From Acanthosoma haemorrhoidale (lineage: Eukaryota; Arthropoda; Insecta; Hemiptera; Acanthosomatidae), in NCBI GenBank assembly GCA_930367205.1, contig OV884013.1, positions 121,373,827-121,437,826 of the forward strand: a stretch of DNA of 64,000 nucleotides, in the 5' to 3' direction. Every line of letters starts with the position of its first letter. Position 1 is the stretch's first letter. The translations under genes and the position numbers were made by a program. Under the pieces are notes generated by a model. That model was not told where the DNA came from and did no database searches. It saw only the letters and a list, made by a program, of their open reading frames with translations. Below are positions 54,315 through 64,000 of this stretch, one piece after another.

Positions 54315-54630
54315 AACTACTTTATTATGATAAAACTACAATCTGCCTCATTGGGCAATAAATAATTGTGATAAATGATCTCATTCATATTATATTCACA
54401 ATTTTCATTCACTCGCTCATTCATACGGTATATACTAACAGCCAAGAGACCCCCAAAGTCCACATAGTTGTCACCTCCCTCGCATGCGAAGAAGGAAGTG
54501 GAGTCCTGGGAAGTTCCCCGAGGTCCTCCGTCATCCGCGACACCGGATACGAGCCAGTGGAGGCTGACGAACAGCACGAGAGCCACAGACGCTCAGGACA
54601 TGATTAGAGGAACTGACCATTGCCAGGACT
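54315..54630 (-). mobile_element. LINE family A copy, part of duplicated block
   Basis: In reverse orientation: CAACAACTACTTTATTATGA tail, GCCTCATTGGGC, CATTCACTCGCTCATTCATA, CCTCGCATGCGAAGAAGGAAG, CCAGTGGAGGCTGACG and ATTGCCAGGACT, where it joins TAAGTTTAAAT. The same junction is present at 50088. Confidence 0.87.
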
Positions 54631-55140
54631 TAAGTTTAAATAATAAAAATAAAAACTTAATATATAAAAAGTTTATCCGAACGTGTGTTACGTGTGTCAG
54701 GTTTAATTCTTAATGGGGTCTTCTAATTCTCCATAACCACTGTTTGAAGAAGAAAGGAAACATAGACAACCATACTAAAATTACGGACATGAACGAAGAA
54801 TTACAATTGACAATTATTTATAGCTATAATAAACACGTTTAGCCCGTATCTTATAAGCATCATTCAGTTGGAAATTTATCTACAAACGATAAGCAGGTGT
54901 TTTGATTCGATAGTCCTACGCAGGATATTGGATATTGAACTTCTTGACTTCTTGATTCGTGTGCATCAATTGTTGGGACTTTAGTGGACTATAATTACAA
55001 AACTCACAATGGTTTTATTTACGAAAACCAATGGATATAATGCACCTCACTTGACTTATCAAAGTAAGTGCATGTGAATGTAGAGGTGCATTCTCATAAT
55101 TGTTGATATTTATCTCCACTTGTGGAAAATTGTCAGCTGT
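54550..55140. repeat. Duplicated block with LINE A remnant, copy 2
   Basis: Direct repeat of 50008-50590 at an offset of 4542 bp measured at the LINE junction. Small indels are present (for example a missing CCCAATCA near 54843, and an extra GTGCATGTGAAT near 55068). Confidence 0.9.
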
Positions 55141-55689
55141 AATCGATTTTACCTACAACTCTATAATAACTTATCCAGTCTAGACTGAAGAGACTATTGC
55201 TGTATATTTAAAATGCCCTGGCTTGAGACTACTCTCAAGATGCTTTCTAAATGGAGAGGCGAGAACATAGATCTCTCAAACTGTTCCCTGCCACTCATCC
55301 GAATGTCTCTACGGCCAACTGGAGTCATGCATTATTAGTCATTCTATATTTATTTATATGTTTGTGTTGTGTAGCTGGTGAGCTATGAGACGTTTACTTG
55401 CCTTTTTGATGTAGCACTTCTTCACAGCTTTATGTCTTGGAGAAATAGTCGAGTATGGTTTCGTTTATTATTGACACTGGCGTAGTAGTTTTCACTCGCT
55501 ACGATAAGTGTTTAGGGTGGCCAACACTTGAACGATCACGATCTGACAGGCAGAGGGTGGACAGACTTATCTGAAGGTGCAAGCTGCCAGTCCACAATAT
55601 TGAATGGATAAATTTTTAAAATAGTTATTTGTTGCAGTGATGGAGATTGTCAAGTATGGACAATATAGAATACTCCATCTCCCCCCCCC
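55141..55689. other. Intergenic, nothing recognised
   Basis: No gene. A C12 run at 55681-55692 abuts the next LINE A copy. Confidence 0.4.
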
Positions 55690-56295
55690 CCCATACGAGG
55701 CTAAAAAGACAAGAACTAAAGAGACGCTTTGGACAAATGTACAGACTGCTTCGAAGGATATCCCATCTCTCAATAGAAAATAAATTACTAATCTACAAAG
55801 TTATACTTAAACCAATCTGGACCTACGGAATAGAGCTATGGGGGACAGCAAAAAAGTCGAATATCAAGCGCATCCAATCCTTTCAATCAAAAGTCCTGAA
55901 AACAATAGTAAATGCCCCTTATTATGTCAGCAACAAAACCCTTCATAACGATCTTAATATACCCTCCATTCTCGAACTCATCCCTTCCAAGTTATAGTTA
56001 TATAAATGCTACAAATGCGTGACAGTGGGATTCATGGAAATGGCCAGTTTCTCCAATCATGTCCTGAGCGTATGTGGCTCTCGCGCTCTTCGGCATCCTC
56101 CACTGGCTCGTATCCGGTGACGTGGCTGACAGAGAGGATCGTGGGGGACTTCCCAAGACTCGGCTTCGACATTCGCATGCGAGGGAGGTGATAACCATGT
56201 GGATTTGGCAGGACTCTGGGCTGTTTGTAAATACTGTTTGAATGAGCGAGTGAATGAAAATTGTAAATATGGTATGAATGAGAAAGAACATTTAT
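55690..56295 (+). mobile_element. LINE family A copy
   Basis: The frame 55647-55997 includes RLKRQELKRRFGQMYRLLRR, then ISHLSIENKLLIYKVILKPI, ELWGTAKKSNIKRIQSFQ, SKVLKTIVNAPYYVSNKTLH and ILELIPSKL. It stops early because ~130 bp of the ORF2 end are deleted at about 55993. The 3'UTR resumes at ATGCGTGACAGTGGGATTC and runs to GAATGAGCGAGTGAATGAAA and TATGAATGAGAAAGAAC. Confidence 0.87.
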
Positions 56296-57111
56296 TAGAA
56301 ATTATTACTAGTGCATTGTTTTTATACATAACCTAATATTTTGCCGAAACTAATACATTTAATTTACATAATACATTTGCAATATCTTCGATTTTCTTTG
56401 GATAAAAAGTAGTTCATTTTTTATTTGTTAAATGAATTTACTAAGGTATAATCCGATGAGTTCTCTGGAATACATCAAAGCTATTTCATACCGATCGGGT
56501 TATGAATATGTGTTATAGAGGCAAACAAATATTTAAATCCTCTCCCTCAAAGCCTTGGAATTATCCAAATTTTCCAACGTTTACATTCAACCATGCCGGA
56601 TTATAACATAAACGGATTCGCCTCCGAATGCTAAAGTTCATTTTAAATGAAATAGTAACGCAATTAATGATTCGAAGAAGAAAAAAAACGGCCTCGTTTT
56701 TTTTTCAGATATCTTTTTTTTACAGGTCATATCTCTCCATGACGGTGATATATTAGGGGCAATAAATGAAAATGAGCCATAAACACGATCATATAGTGGA
56801 ATGATAGCGACGAAGCAATAAAATTTAAATAAGTGAGCAATATATTGTGATAAAGGCTGACAAAAGCGAAGGATGAGACTGCCCTAACGGTTGCTGGCTG
56901 GATGGGAGTTATGTAGCGGCCATATCTCGCGGGGGGACATGGAGCACTCAATCCTAGGTACTATGCATATGTACCTTCATGTCTCATTCTTACATTATCC
57001 ATGCCGCCTTCAAAATTTTTGGAAAACATTATTTAAAAGAAGAAGGTTTCCGAGATATTAATAGCAGCATACATAGTCGTCCCGTATTATATTTATAATA
57101 TTTGTTTGGGC
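56296..57111. other. Intergenic, nothing recognised
   Basis: No gene supported. Confidence 0.4.
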
Positions 57112-57353
57112 ACTGGCTGCGTGACCTGCTATAAATGCGTGACAGTGGGAGTCCTGGCAATGGCCAGTTTCTCCAATTATGTCCTGAGCGTGTGTGGCTC
57201 TCACGCTCTTGGTCAGCCTTCGCTGGCTCTAATCCAGTGACACGGCTGACGTAGGAACGTGGGAGACTTCCCAAGACTCCGCTTCCTCTTTCGCATGCGA
57301 GGGAGATGACAACCATGTGGACTTGGGGGGCTTCTAGGCTGTTTGTATATATG
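57112..57353 (+). mobile_element. LINE family A, left part (interrupted)
   Basis: The ORF2 stop region GTGACCTGCTATAAATGCG is followed by the 3'UTR up to GGCTGTTTGTATATA, where the Tc1-like element is inserted. It continues after the element at 57960. Confidence 0.88.
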
Positions 57354-57959
57354 CAGAGGAGTCCAAAAAAATGTATCCACTGTTTAAAAGTCCATAACTT
57401 GCAAACTAATTGACGGAGTTGTCTCATTTTTGGTAGTGTAATAGTTTGTAGTTCCGGCAATCGCCATACAAGCTAGATAGTTAGTGTTTTATTGTTAGTT
57501 GTACTCGAGTCAACATCGCTGGCGTAAGGCTTACATTTGATAAAAGGAAGTCTGTTTTAAAGTGGCATTTTAAGTACGAAAGGTACTTCAAGGTACATGT
57601 AGAGGTGCTGTAGAGTATCCACCACGTTCCCCAGACTTAACTCCTCTGGACTTTTACCTGTGGGGAACACTAAAGGACGTCGTTTATCGACAAAAGCCAC
57701 GCACATTGGATGAACTTCGAGAATCCATCGTACATTTATGTGCAAATATCCAACTGAACACGTTGCAGTCAGTAGTTCGTGCTGCAGTTCGGCGGCATCG
57801 TTTGTGTGTGGATGTTAATGGTGACCATTTCGAACACGTACGGTGATATCTTTAAGTTGGAGTTTAAGCTACACTTTGACCAAAAATGATACAACTCCGT
57901 CAATTAGTTTGCAAGTTATGGACTGTTAACCAGTGGATACATTTTTTTGGACCCCTCTG
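57354..57959 (+). mobile_element. Tc1-like element nested in LINE A, ~85-bp TIRs
   Basis: Left end CAGAGGAGTCCAAAAAAATG and reversed right end CAGAGGGGTCCAAAAAAATG. The inverted repeats continue through GTATCCACTG, AAGTCCATAACTTGCAAACT and GACGGAGTTGT.TCATTTTTGG, for ~85 bp in all. TA flanks both sides. The 606-bp element carries a transposase C-terminal remnant. Excision of it rejoins LINE A sequence perfectly, which defines its borders. Confidence 0.92.
57618..57846 (+). pseudogene. Tc1-type transposase C-terminal remnant
   Basis: The reading is EYPPRSPDLTPLDFYLWGTL, KDVVYRQKPRTLDELRESIV, ANIQLNTLQSVVRAAVRRHR, then LCVDVNGDHFEHVR and a stop. The SPDLTPLDFYLWG block holds the third acidic catalytic residue of IS630-Tc1-mariner transposases. 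About three quarters of the protein, including the HTH and first two Asp, is missing. The remaining frame is open. Confidence 0.88.
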
Positions 57960-58080
57960 TATTATGAATGAGCGAGTGAATGAAAATTGTAAATTGGTAT
58001 GAACGATATCATTTATCACAATTACTTATAGCCCAATCAGGCAGATTATAATTTTATCATAATAAAGTTGTTGTTGTTAA
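57960..58080 (+). mobile_element. LINE family A, right part (interrupted)
   Basis: TATGAATGAGCGAGTGAATG, GAAAATTGTAAATTGG, CCCAATCAGGCAG, ATCATAATAAAGTTG and a short (GTT)n tail complete the copy begun at 57112. Confidence 0.88.
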
Positions 58081-59484
58081 AAAACAAAATATATTTCTTT
58101 GTTGACAACAAAAAATGCCATTAAATTCAAATATGGTTTCTCTTACGTCGGGAATTCAATAACGAGGGAAATTGCAGCGGTCCAATGGAAAGGAAGGATC
58201 TAACCACCGGTAGACATTTGTCAGCCATTGCTGTTTTTCATCTAACCTTCTTGCTTTTTATTTTGTTTTTCTCATACCGGTTTGAAGCTGGAAAATATGT
58301 CTTCTTGAACTCAATCAATTCATTAGAACTTGTTAGAATTTCATCTTCAATATATTGATGTAAAAATAACCCGATTGATCTAGATGTTTCTAACTACTTT
58401 ATATTTCAACTCTCCTCGGATAATATATATAATAATATATTATATATATTCTTTTGAAATCTAACAAGCTATTTATTGTTTCAAAGATTCTGTTCAGGTA
58501 TTTGTGTTATGTATTAGCCTTTACAATAATTTATTAAATATTTATGAACTTATTAAGTCCGGAGCAAAACAACCGAAAATGTCATTTCTCTTCAACCTCA
58601 ATTTAAATTAGTTCCAATCCAAAGGTATTTGTATGATACAGGCCTAGTTTTGTATCATTTACTGGAAAATAAATTGACATGATGATTTGATTCATAATAT
58701 ATTTTTCCCAGCGATCGTCGGTAAACATATTTTTTTGTAAAGTACTAGATTCGTCAGTGTTTTTTTTTCTTTCAGTAAAGTTTATTTTTGATATCACTCA
58801 ATTTTAAAATAAAATTATCTAGGCTATTTTGATTTACCAATTAGTTATATATGAATAAAATGGAAAAAAAAAACACTTTATTTTGAGGCCTTGTCCCCTA
58901 AGAATAGAAGTGTCTACCTGACAAAAAATATGACAATACGACGTAAATAGCATATGAGATTGTTACACTGGAGGAAGATAAGAAACTGGTAATGTCTCTA
59001 TTTAAAGATTAGAGGATTTGATGAACCCATATCGATGGTAATAAGAGTCGCAAAGGTTTGTGGGCACGGATAAGAGAGACAGGTTGGAAGTGTGGGATCT
59101 AATATTTCGGGATTTGATCGCTGATTTGAATTAGGAGTTGTGAAAGTGACTTTTTAGTCTTGGTAGTACTGAAGTGGAGGGATCGAAAGTATTGGCGACG
59201 GGTAGAAGACCACTGAATGCGCCTGAAAATGCTTTTGATTGAGCTGTGTCATACTGGAGTACGGTACACTACGGTGTATAGCATACCCTGAAGCTGATAC
59301 CCAACCTCACCCGACTAATACCTTTGGTGCCCTAGGGGGTGGATGATAAAGTAGGCTGTCCCTAGGGACCAGGATAGGAGGAAGTGGTCTGTTGTGGTCG
59401 GAATCAGCAATGAGCCTGGCGGGACTGTCTCATATCTGCAGTCCAGCAAAGTTCCTAGTACTCAATAAATAATATATGTATATT
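58081..59484. other. Intergenic, nothing recognised
   Basis: About 1.4 kb. There is an AT palindrome at about 58424-58452. No gene. Confidence 0.4.
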
Positions 59485-59958
59485 CACAGATAATTATATT
59501 CAATTATAGATCCTCAGGCGAATCTATTTACAAATTATTTTTGTATTTCCTGTATCGTCGCTACATTACATACAGGTTTTGTTATTTTATAAAAATTATA
59601 CAATGAATCAACAAGTATAATGATACACATTATACGTGACTGGACTAAACTGACTAATAAAGGTGATGGGGCTTTTTGATCAACCTTAAAACTAAGTTAC
59701 ATACTAATTCTTAACCTAATTTTTCCCCGACAGTCTGTTGACATCGATGCGGGAGGGGTGGTGGGATCATAGTGTTAAACACTGGGCTTGTGAGGTGCTG
59801 CGACGAGTCAAAAAACTTGATGTGTCTCCGGCGGATGAACTCACCCACCGATCACACACCAAGCAACGGGTGCAGGTCGACTTTCTTTAACCTCTCAAGG
59901 TATGTTGGACCACTCTTCGCATGATCCCATTTTGGAAATGTTGGAGACATTTGACTGT
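59485..59958 (-). mobile_element. LINE family B, copy 5
   Basis: In reverse orientation: TATAGATCCTCAGGCGAATC, the palindrome with one change (CTGTATCGTCGCTACA), GGTGATGGGGC, GACAGTCTGTTGACATCGAT, GTTAAACACTGGGC, TTGATGTGTCTCCGGCGGAT, GCAACGGGTGCAGGTCGAC and TTTGGAAATGTTGGAGACAT. It is truncated within the DNTAKCLQ block. Confidence 0.87.
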
Positions 59959-61049
59959 GTTAATGTTTAATTGATTTACTCCCTGTTATTGCATTTTAAG
60001 CAGTACATATCGCGCAGTGATGTGATATATAGTTTTAATATTTGCCAACAAATGGATCATTTTTCTGCCATTATCTTTGTACTTCAATTCATCCAAGCTG
60101 CTGTTCACGCTCTCCCCCCTTTTTTTTCACTTCTCGCTTACGTTTTTTTTTTTATCATTTACTATTGGCTAGTCGTAGTCAACTCATAAGTGAATAGGCA
60201 TTTTACTATATGTAAATTTTTTATATTGGAGTAATGTAATTTCATTTCTTTCTCGGCTAGACATTCTTAGCGAGCAATGTGCCAAAATAAAGTTTTTTTT
60301 CATTTCATTGTTGTGTTAGAATAAACAGCAGAAGGTGAACCGGATCCAGCGATAATCAATGGTAAGGTAACTTGATTGTTTGCCTGAAACGGAGGAGATA
60401 AAAGTGAATAATGGAATGAATATTGCTTAATTTGAGTACTATTGTTATTCTCTGTATTGTTCCGAGACCGCTGGGTGACCGACGTGCTTTAAGGATAAAT
60501 ATTTTGTATTCCTGTTTCACTCGGCGGACCCGCACAAAGAGATATGCAGAGCAGGTACGGCAGGGAAGAGATTCAGTTTCCCCTCGGGTAAGGGTTCAAG
60601 TGGTATCCAGTTTCCGGTGAAACATAAAACCTCATCCTGGGAGTGGGGCTGGAGTACTTCAGCGGAAAGGGGTCGAGGAGATTGCGTTTATTTATACGTC
60701 AATAAAGGAAAGAATGCTTGACAGAAATTAAAAAAATCAGGCTCGAAATAGTTGTTCAAATGACAAAAAAAAAGGGTACAATGAAATAAAGAGAAGCTTA
60801 ACCGAGAAAGGCCGTTTTATTGTCGCCATTAAAACAGACCCTCACTGACTGACAAAGAAACTGTAAAATTCCCGCTCCCCTCCATCCCCCGGGACTGGGA
60901 GGATTCAAAGACAAATGTTTGCTGTCCACTTTAAATTCTAGAGGAATTTTACTAAGTGTATCCCCCTCATTAGTATAATTGCTATTTGGTCATAAAAATT
61001 GAACTTATTGATAGTTCCAGTGCACATCATCCTTCCTAATCCTGATGAA
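59959..61049. other. Intergenic; possible retroposon tail
   Basis: No gene. The sequence AATAAAGTTTTTTTTCATTT at about 60286 resembles the A/T-rich tail of some non-LTR elements, but no coding remnant was found upstream. Confidence 0.3.
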
Positions 61050-61385
61050 ACGTCACTATTCAGCTCTACTCATCCCTACAAGCCTGCATGGAGATTGAAG
61101 CGTCAATAGCCTCGAGATATATAACTAACCCGTTATTAGGAGTCCTAGTAATGCAAGAATTCACCCCTCATTTTGAAGCCTCTGCTCTTTAATCTTTTAG
61201 ACTCCGCTTCATCTTTCGCATGCGAGGGAAGTGACAACCATGTGGATTTGGGAGGCCTCTTGGGCTGTTTGTAAATACTGTGTGAATGAGTGAGTGAATG
61301 ATGAATTGTAAATGTGGTATGAATGAGAACATTTATCTCAATTACGTATTGCCTAATTAGGGAGATTGTAATTTTATCATAATAT
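61050..61385 (+). mobile_element. LINE family A copy, tail-to-tail with the next
   Basis: A degenerate ORF2 end (CTCATCCCTACAAGCCTGCA; GAGATTGAAGCG) is followed by a 3'UTR with TCGCATGCGAGGGAAGTGAC, GAATGATGAATTGTAAATG, GAACATTTATCTCAATTACG and TTTATCATAATA. Its 3' end abuts the 3' end of an inverted A copy. Confidence 0.84.
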
Positions 61386-61890
61386 ATATATTCCTTTATT
61401 GTGGTATAATTACAATCAGCCTTATAAGGCAATAAGTAATTAAGATAAATGCTCTCATTTACGATTCATCATTCACTCGAACATTCATACAATATTTACA
61501 GACAACCCAGAGGCCTCCCAAATCCACATGCGAAGAGAAAGCGGAGTCTTGGGAAGTCCCACACGCTCCTCGGTCAGCCGCGTCACCGGATACTAGCCAG
61601 TGGAGGCTGACCAAGAGCGCGAGAGCCACAGACGCTCAGGACATGATTGGAGAAACTGGCCATTGCAAGGACTCCCACTGTTACGCATTTATAGCAGGTC
61701 ACGAGGCCACTGCCGTTTCAGTCTCCGAGGAGGATTATAGGGATCAGTGGCGCAGTGCAATGACTGTGCTACAAGATTAGGGTGGTTGGAAAGGCTACTG
61801 TGGAATTTCATAAACTTGGAAGGGATGAGTTCTAGAATGTAGGGTATATTAAGGTCGTTATGAAGGGTTTTTTCATAATAAAGAATATTT
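61386..61890 (-). mobile_element. LINE family A copy, inverted partner
   Basis: In reverse orientation from CCTTTATTGTGGTATAATTA, then GCCTTATAAGGC hairpin, GATAAATGCTCTCATTTACG, CCAGTGGAGGCTGACC, GCGAGAGCCACAGACGC, GTCTCCGAGGAGGATTATAG and TCGTTATGAAGGGTTTT. The coding frame 61689-61904 (minus) ends RLKRQWPRDLL at the natural stop. Confidence 0.87.
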
Positions 61891-63045
61891 TTTCGAGAAA
61901 ACACACGTGTATTCAGGTTTCTTAGCTTCTTATTATAAGTAATTAGTACGATTACCCTAATAAAATTTGTAATTAATTTTTTTATTCTAGAGTACGTTTT
62001 TATTTTAGCTTCTATTTAAAAGCATGTTGCATAATAACATGTAAAGTAATCTTGAACATGTAATAATATTTAGTAACAATTTGAATTGATAAATAAATGT
62101 ACAGTTTTCTTATCGCTCTATCAGCTTCTAGAGGACTAAATAAAGCATAACAATAAACATAAAACCATAAAACTATTATCTATAATATAATATAAAATAT
62201 AAATATAATTAACATAAAACAATAAACATCATATTCATCGGTCTTCATTCCCACCGCTGCCAACCCTTCCACCCTTTTCGCTCTTCAGTCAACCATCACT
62301 AACAGAAACTTCTAACCTCACTACTTGGATTATATATCATTCAGACTGATAAGAATTTTGAAATGGTTTTCATCAAGTTCTATTTGGTAGCTCGGTGGCG
62401 ATGAGACTGAATAGCAAGAGAGCCTCTGACTGAAAGATGGTACCAGGAAACGTCTCTTTAATTCGATTAGATGACAATAGGAAGCTGATAGTATCAAATC
62501 CACCGCGTGGATCTTAACAATGGACGTACCACCGACTTTTTCTTTTTCTTCTCCTTCTCTCCTGACTCCATTGACACGGAGGCAGCTCGGGATTTATGCC
62601 CCCATTGTGCCCCCCCTGTTCCCCATCCTCGGGGTGTAAGCGAGTTCTTATTACTACTGGCTCTTGTCGCTGGAGTTCACAGGAGTCTTCTTCCCACACT
62701 TTTGTCCGGATGTAGCGTTGAAATAATCTTGATAAAACATACCTCAGGTAGCACCGGAAACGTCTAACAGGTAATCCTCGAATGAATACCGGCCGCCTGA
62801 TTAACATGGTACATGATCAAATCGTGGCCCTCATGGGGATCATAGTACGTTAATGAAGGCCCCATTGTGTGCTATTTACTTACACAAAATAGTTCTTATC
62901 CCCCTTTAATTGGCTTTGATAGTTACATGCCTTTCAAAAGTTCAAAACCACACTAAAAACTGTAGTCCTTTCCGTTAATTGTAATAATATTTTTGTACTA
63001 ACGTATGGTCATAATGTTATAATTTTTTTTAATATATATAACTTC
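61891..63045. other. Intergenic, nothing firmly recognised
   Basis: AT-rich, with a GC-richer patch at 62510-62780 whose 86-residue plus frame (SPDSIDTEAARDLCPHCAPP region) is not recognised. Confidence 0.35.
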
Positions 63046-63638
63046 TTTATTGTGCTATCGTTACAATCTGCCTTATTAGGCAATAAGTAATTAAGATAAA
63101 TGTTCTCATTCATACAATATTTACAATTCATCATTCACTCGCTCATTCATACAATATTTACAAACAGCCCAGTGGCCTCCAGAATCCACATGTTTGTCAC
63201 CTCCCTCGCATGCGAAAGAGGAAGCGGGCCTTCCGTCAGCCGCGCCACCGGACCCGAGCCAGTGGAGGCCGAAAAGAGCGCGAGAGCCACATACGCTCCT
63301 GACATCATTGGAGAAACTGGCCTTTGCCAGGCCTCCCACTGTCACGTTACGGGATTAGGGTGGTTGAATAGGCTACTATCGAATTTCATAAACTTGGATG
63401 GGAGTTCAAGAATGTAAGGTATATTAAGACCGTTATGAATGGTTTTGTTGCTGACGTAATAAGGGGGATTTACTATTGTTCTCAGGACTTTTGATTGGAA
63501 GGATTGAATACGCTTGATGTTCTACTTTTTCGCTGTCCCCGATAGCTCTGTTCCGCATGTCCAGATTGGCTTAAGTATAACTTTGTAGATTAGTAATTTA
63601 TTTTCTATTGAGAGATGGGACTTCCTTTGAAGTAGTAA
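63046..63638 (-). mobile_element. LINE family A copy
   Basis: In reverse orientation: CTTTATTGTGCTATCGTTAC, GCCTTATTAGGC hairpin, CATCATTCACTCGCTCATTC, CCTCGCATGCGAAAGAGGAAG and CACTGTCACG, then a ~110-bp deletion of the ORF2 stop region. Coding sequence follows to GACTTCCTTTGAAGTAG (RLLQRKSHLSI). A duplicated piece of 3'UTR (ACAATATTTACAATTCATCA) lies near its 3' end. Confidence 0.86.
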
Positions 63639-64000
63639 TGTTATAATTTAACAAAAGATATTTTCTTTAGCTAAAATCAAAATTAACAAAACAAAAAGTA
63701 ATAAGAAACTTGATAAACACCTAGTTTTCCGATCGCAACTCAAGTTGGGACAATATGAATTATACAATCATACGTGAGTAGTCTGCTCGTGGGACGAGGA
63801 ATCAATCACCTTCAATGTCTTCCCCTTTTCCGCATTCTTTCAAACTTTTCAAAAAAAAATTCAAACTGAAATATATCATGGATTCTATCTTTTATATCCA
63901 TCCTCTGGAGTTTCCTCTTCACTATCAACTACAAACAAATATTCTATTCCATTCTATTCTATTTTCGTCCCTATTCTATTCCACTTGCTTGGCCTCTATT
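63639..64000. other. AT-rich intergenic stretch at window end
   Basis: Contains a TCTATTCTAT-type short tandem (about 63930-63985). No gene. Confidence 0.45.

Noticed and set aside
60286..60320. Fourth non-LTR family tail (AATAAAGTTTTTTTTCATTT)
   Set aside because: Only the tail-like word is present; no coding remnant upstream, so not annotated as an element.

Overview
This is eukaryotic intergenic DNA, most likely from an arthropod and probably an insect. The base composition is AT-rich. There is no dense array of open reading frames, no ribosome-binding-site logic, and no intact host gene I can defend. Almost everything identifiable is a dead or non-autonomous transposable element: jockey-type non-LTR retrotransposon 3' ends, mariner/Tc1/pogo DNA elements with TA target sites, one solo LTR, and satellite or foldback DNA. 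The species cannot be named from the sequence.

Four repeat layers dominate. (1) LINE family A is a jockey-clade element carrying only the C-terminus of ORF2 plus a ~330-bp 3'UTR. It is present about 20 times on both strands (for example 45-668, 5168-5784, 9687-10205, 23695-24320, 25490-26190, 30140-30768, 41797-42465, 55690-56295, 61050-61890, 63046-63638). (2) LINE family B has five copies (1826-2386, 2640-3590, 19195-19893, 51776-52135, 59485-59958), and its tail seeded a 463-bp tandem duplication at 3511-4436. (3) LINE family C has two copies (6035-6618, 20515-21235). (4) IS630-Tc1-mariner superfamily elements comprise four internally deleted copies of one family (15499-16038, 17144-17908, 40128-40957, 46691-47592), two mariners with terminal inverted repeats (38649-39605, 43461-44328), one short Tc1-like element nested in LINE A (57354-57959), and pogo/Tigger-like elements (4944-5850, 27494-28292).

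Structural DNA includes a solo LTR with a 5-bp target duplication (13266-14150), a 227-bp satellite in ten copies with a trimeric higher-order period (32261-34530), a 148-bp triplicate (36019-36462), two long (GA)n tracts, and a foldback-like element with eight 72-bp subrepeats (52608-53470). There are also two large imperfect inverted repeats (26938-29136 and about 48770-49790).

Host coding potential is weak. A few short, relatively GC-rich open stretches with plausible splice signals (18341-18453 minus, 35534-35686 minus, 29461-29737 plus) are listed as low-confidence candidates only. The elements interact mainly by nesting and co-duplication: LINE A is inserted in a Tigger-like element whose empty site survives at 27.7 kb, a Tc1-like element is inserted in LINE A, and duplicated blocks carry LINE truncation junctions with them.
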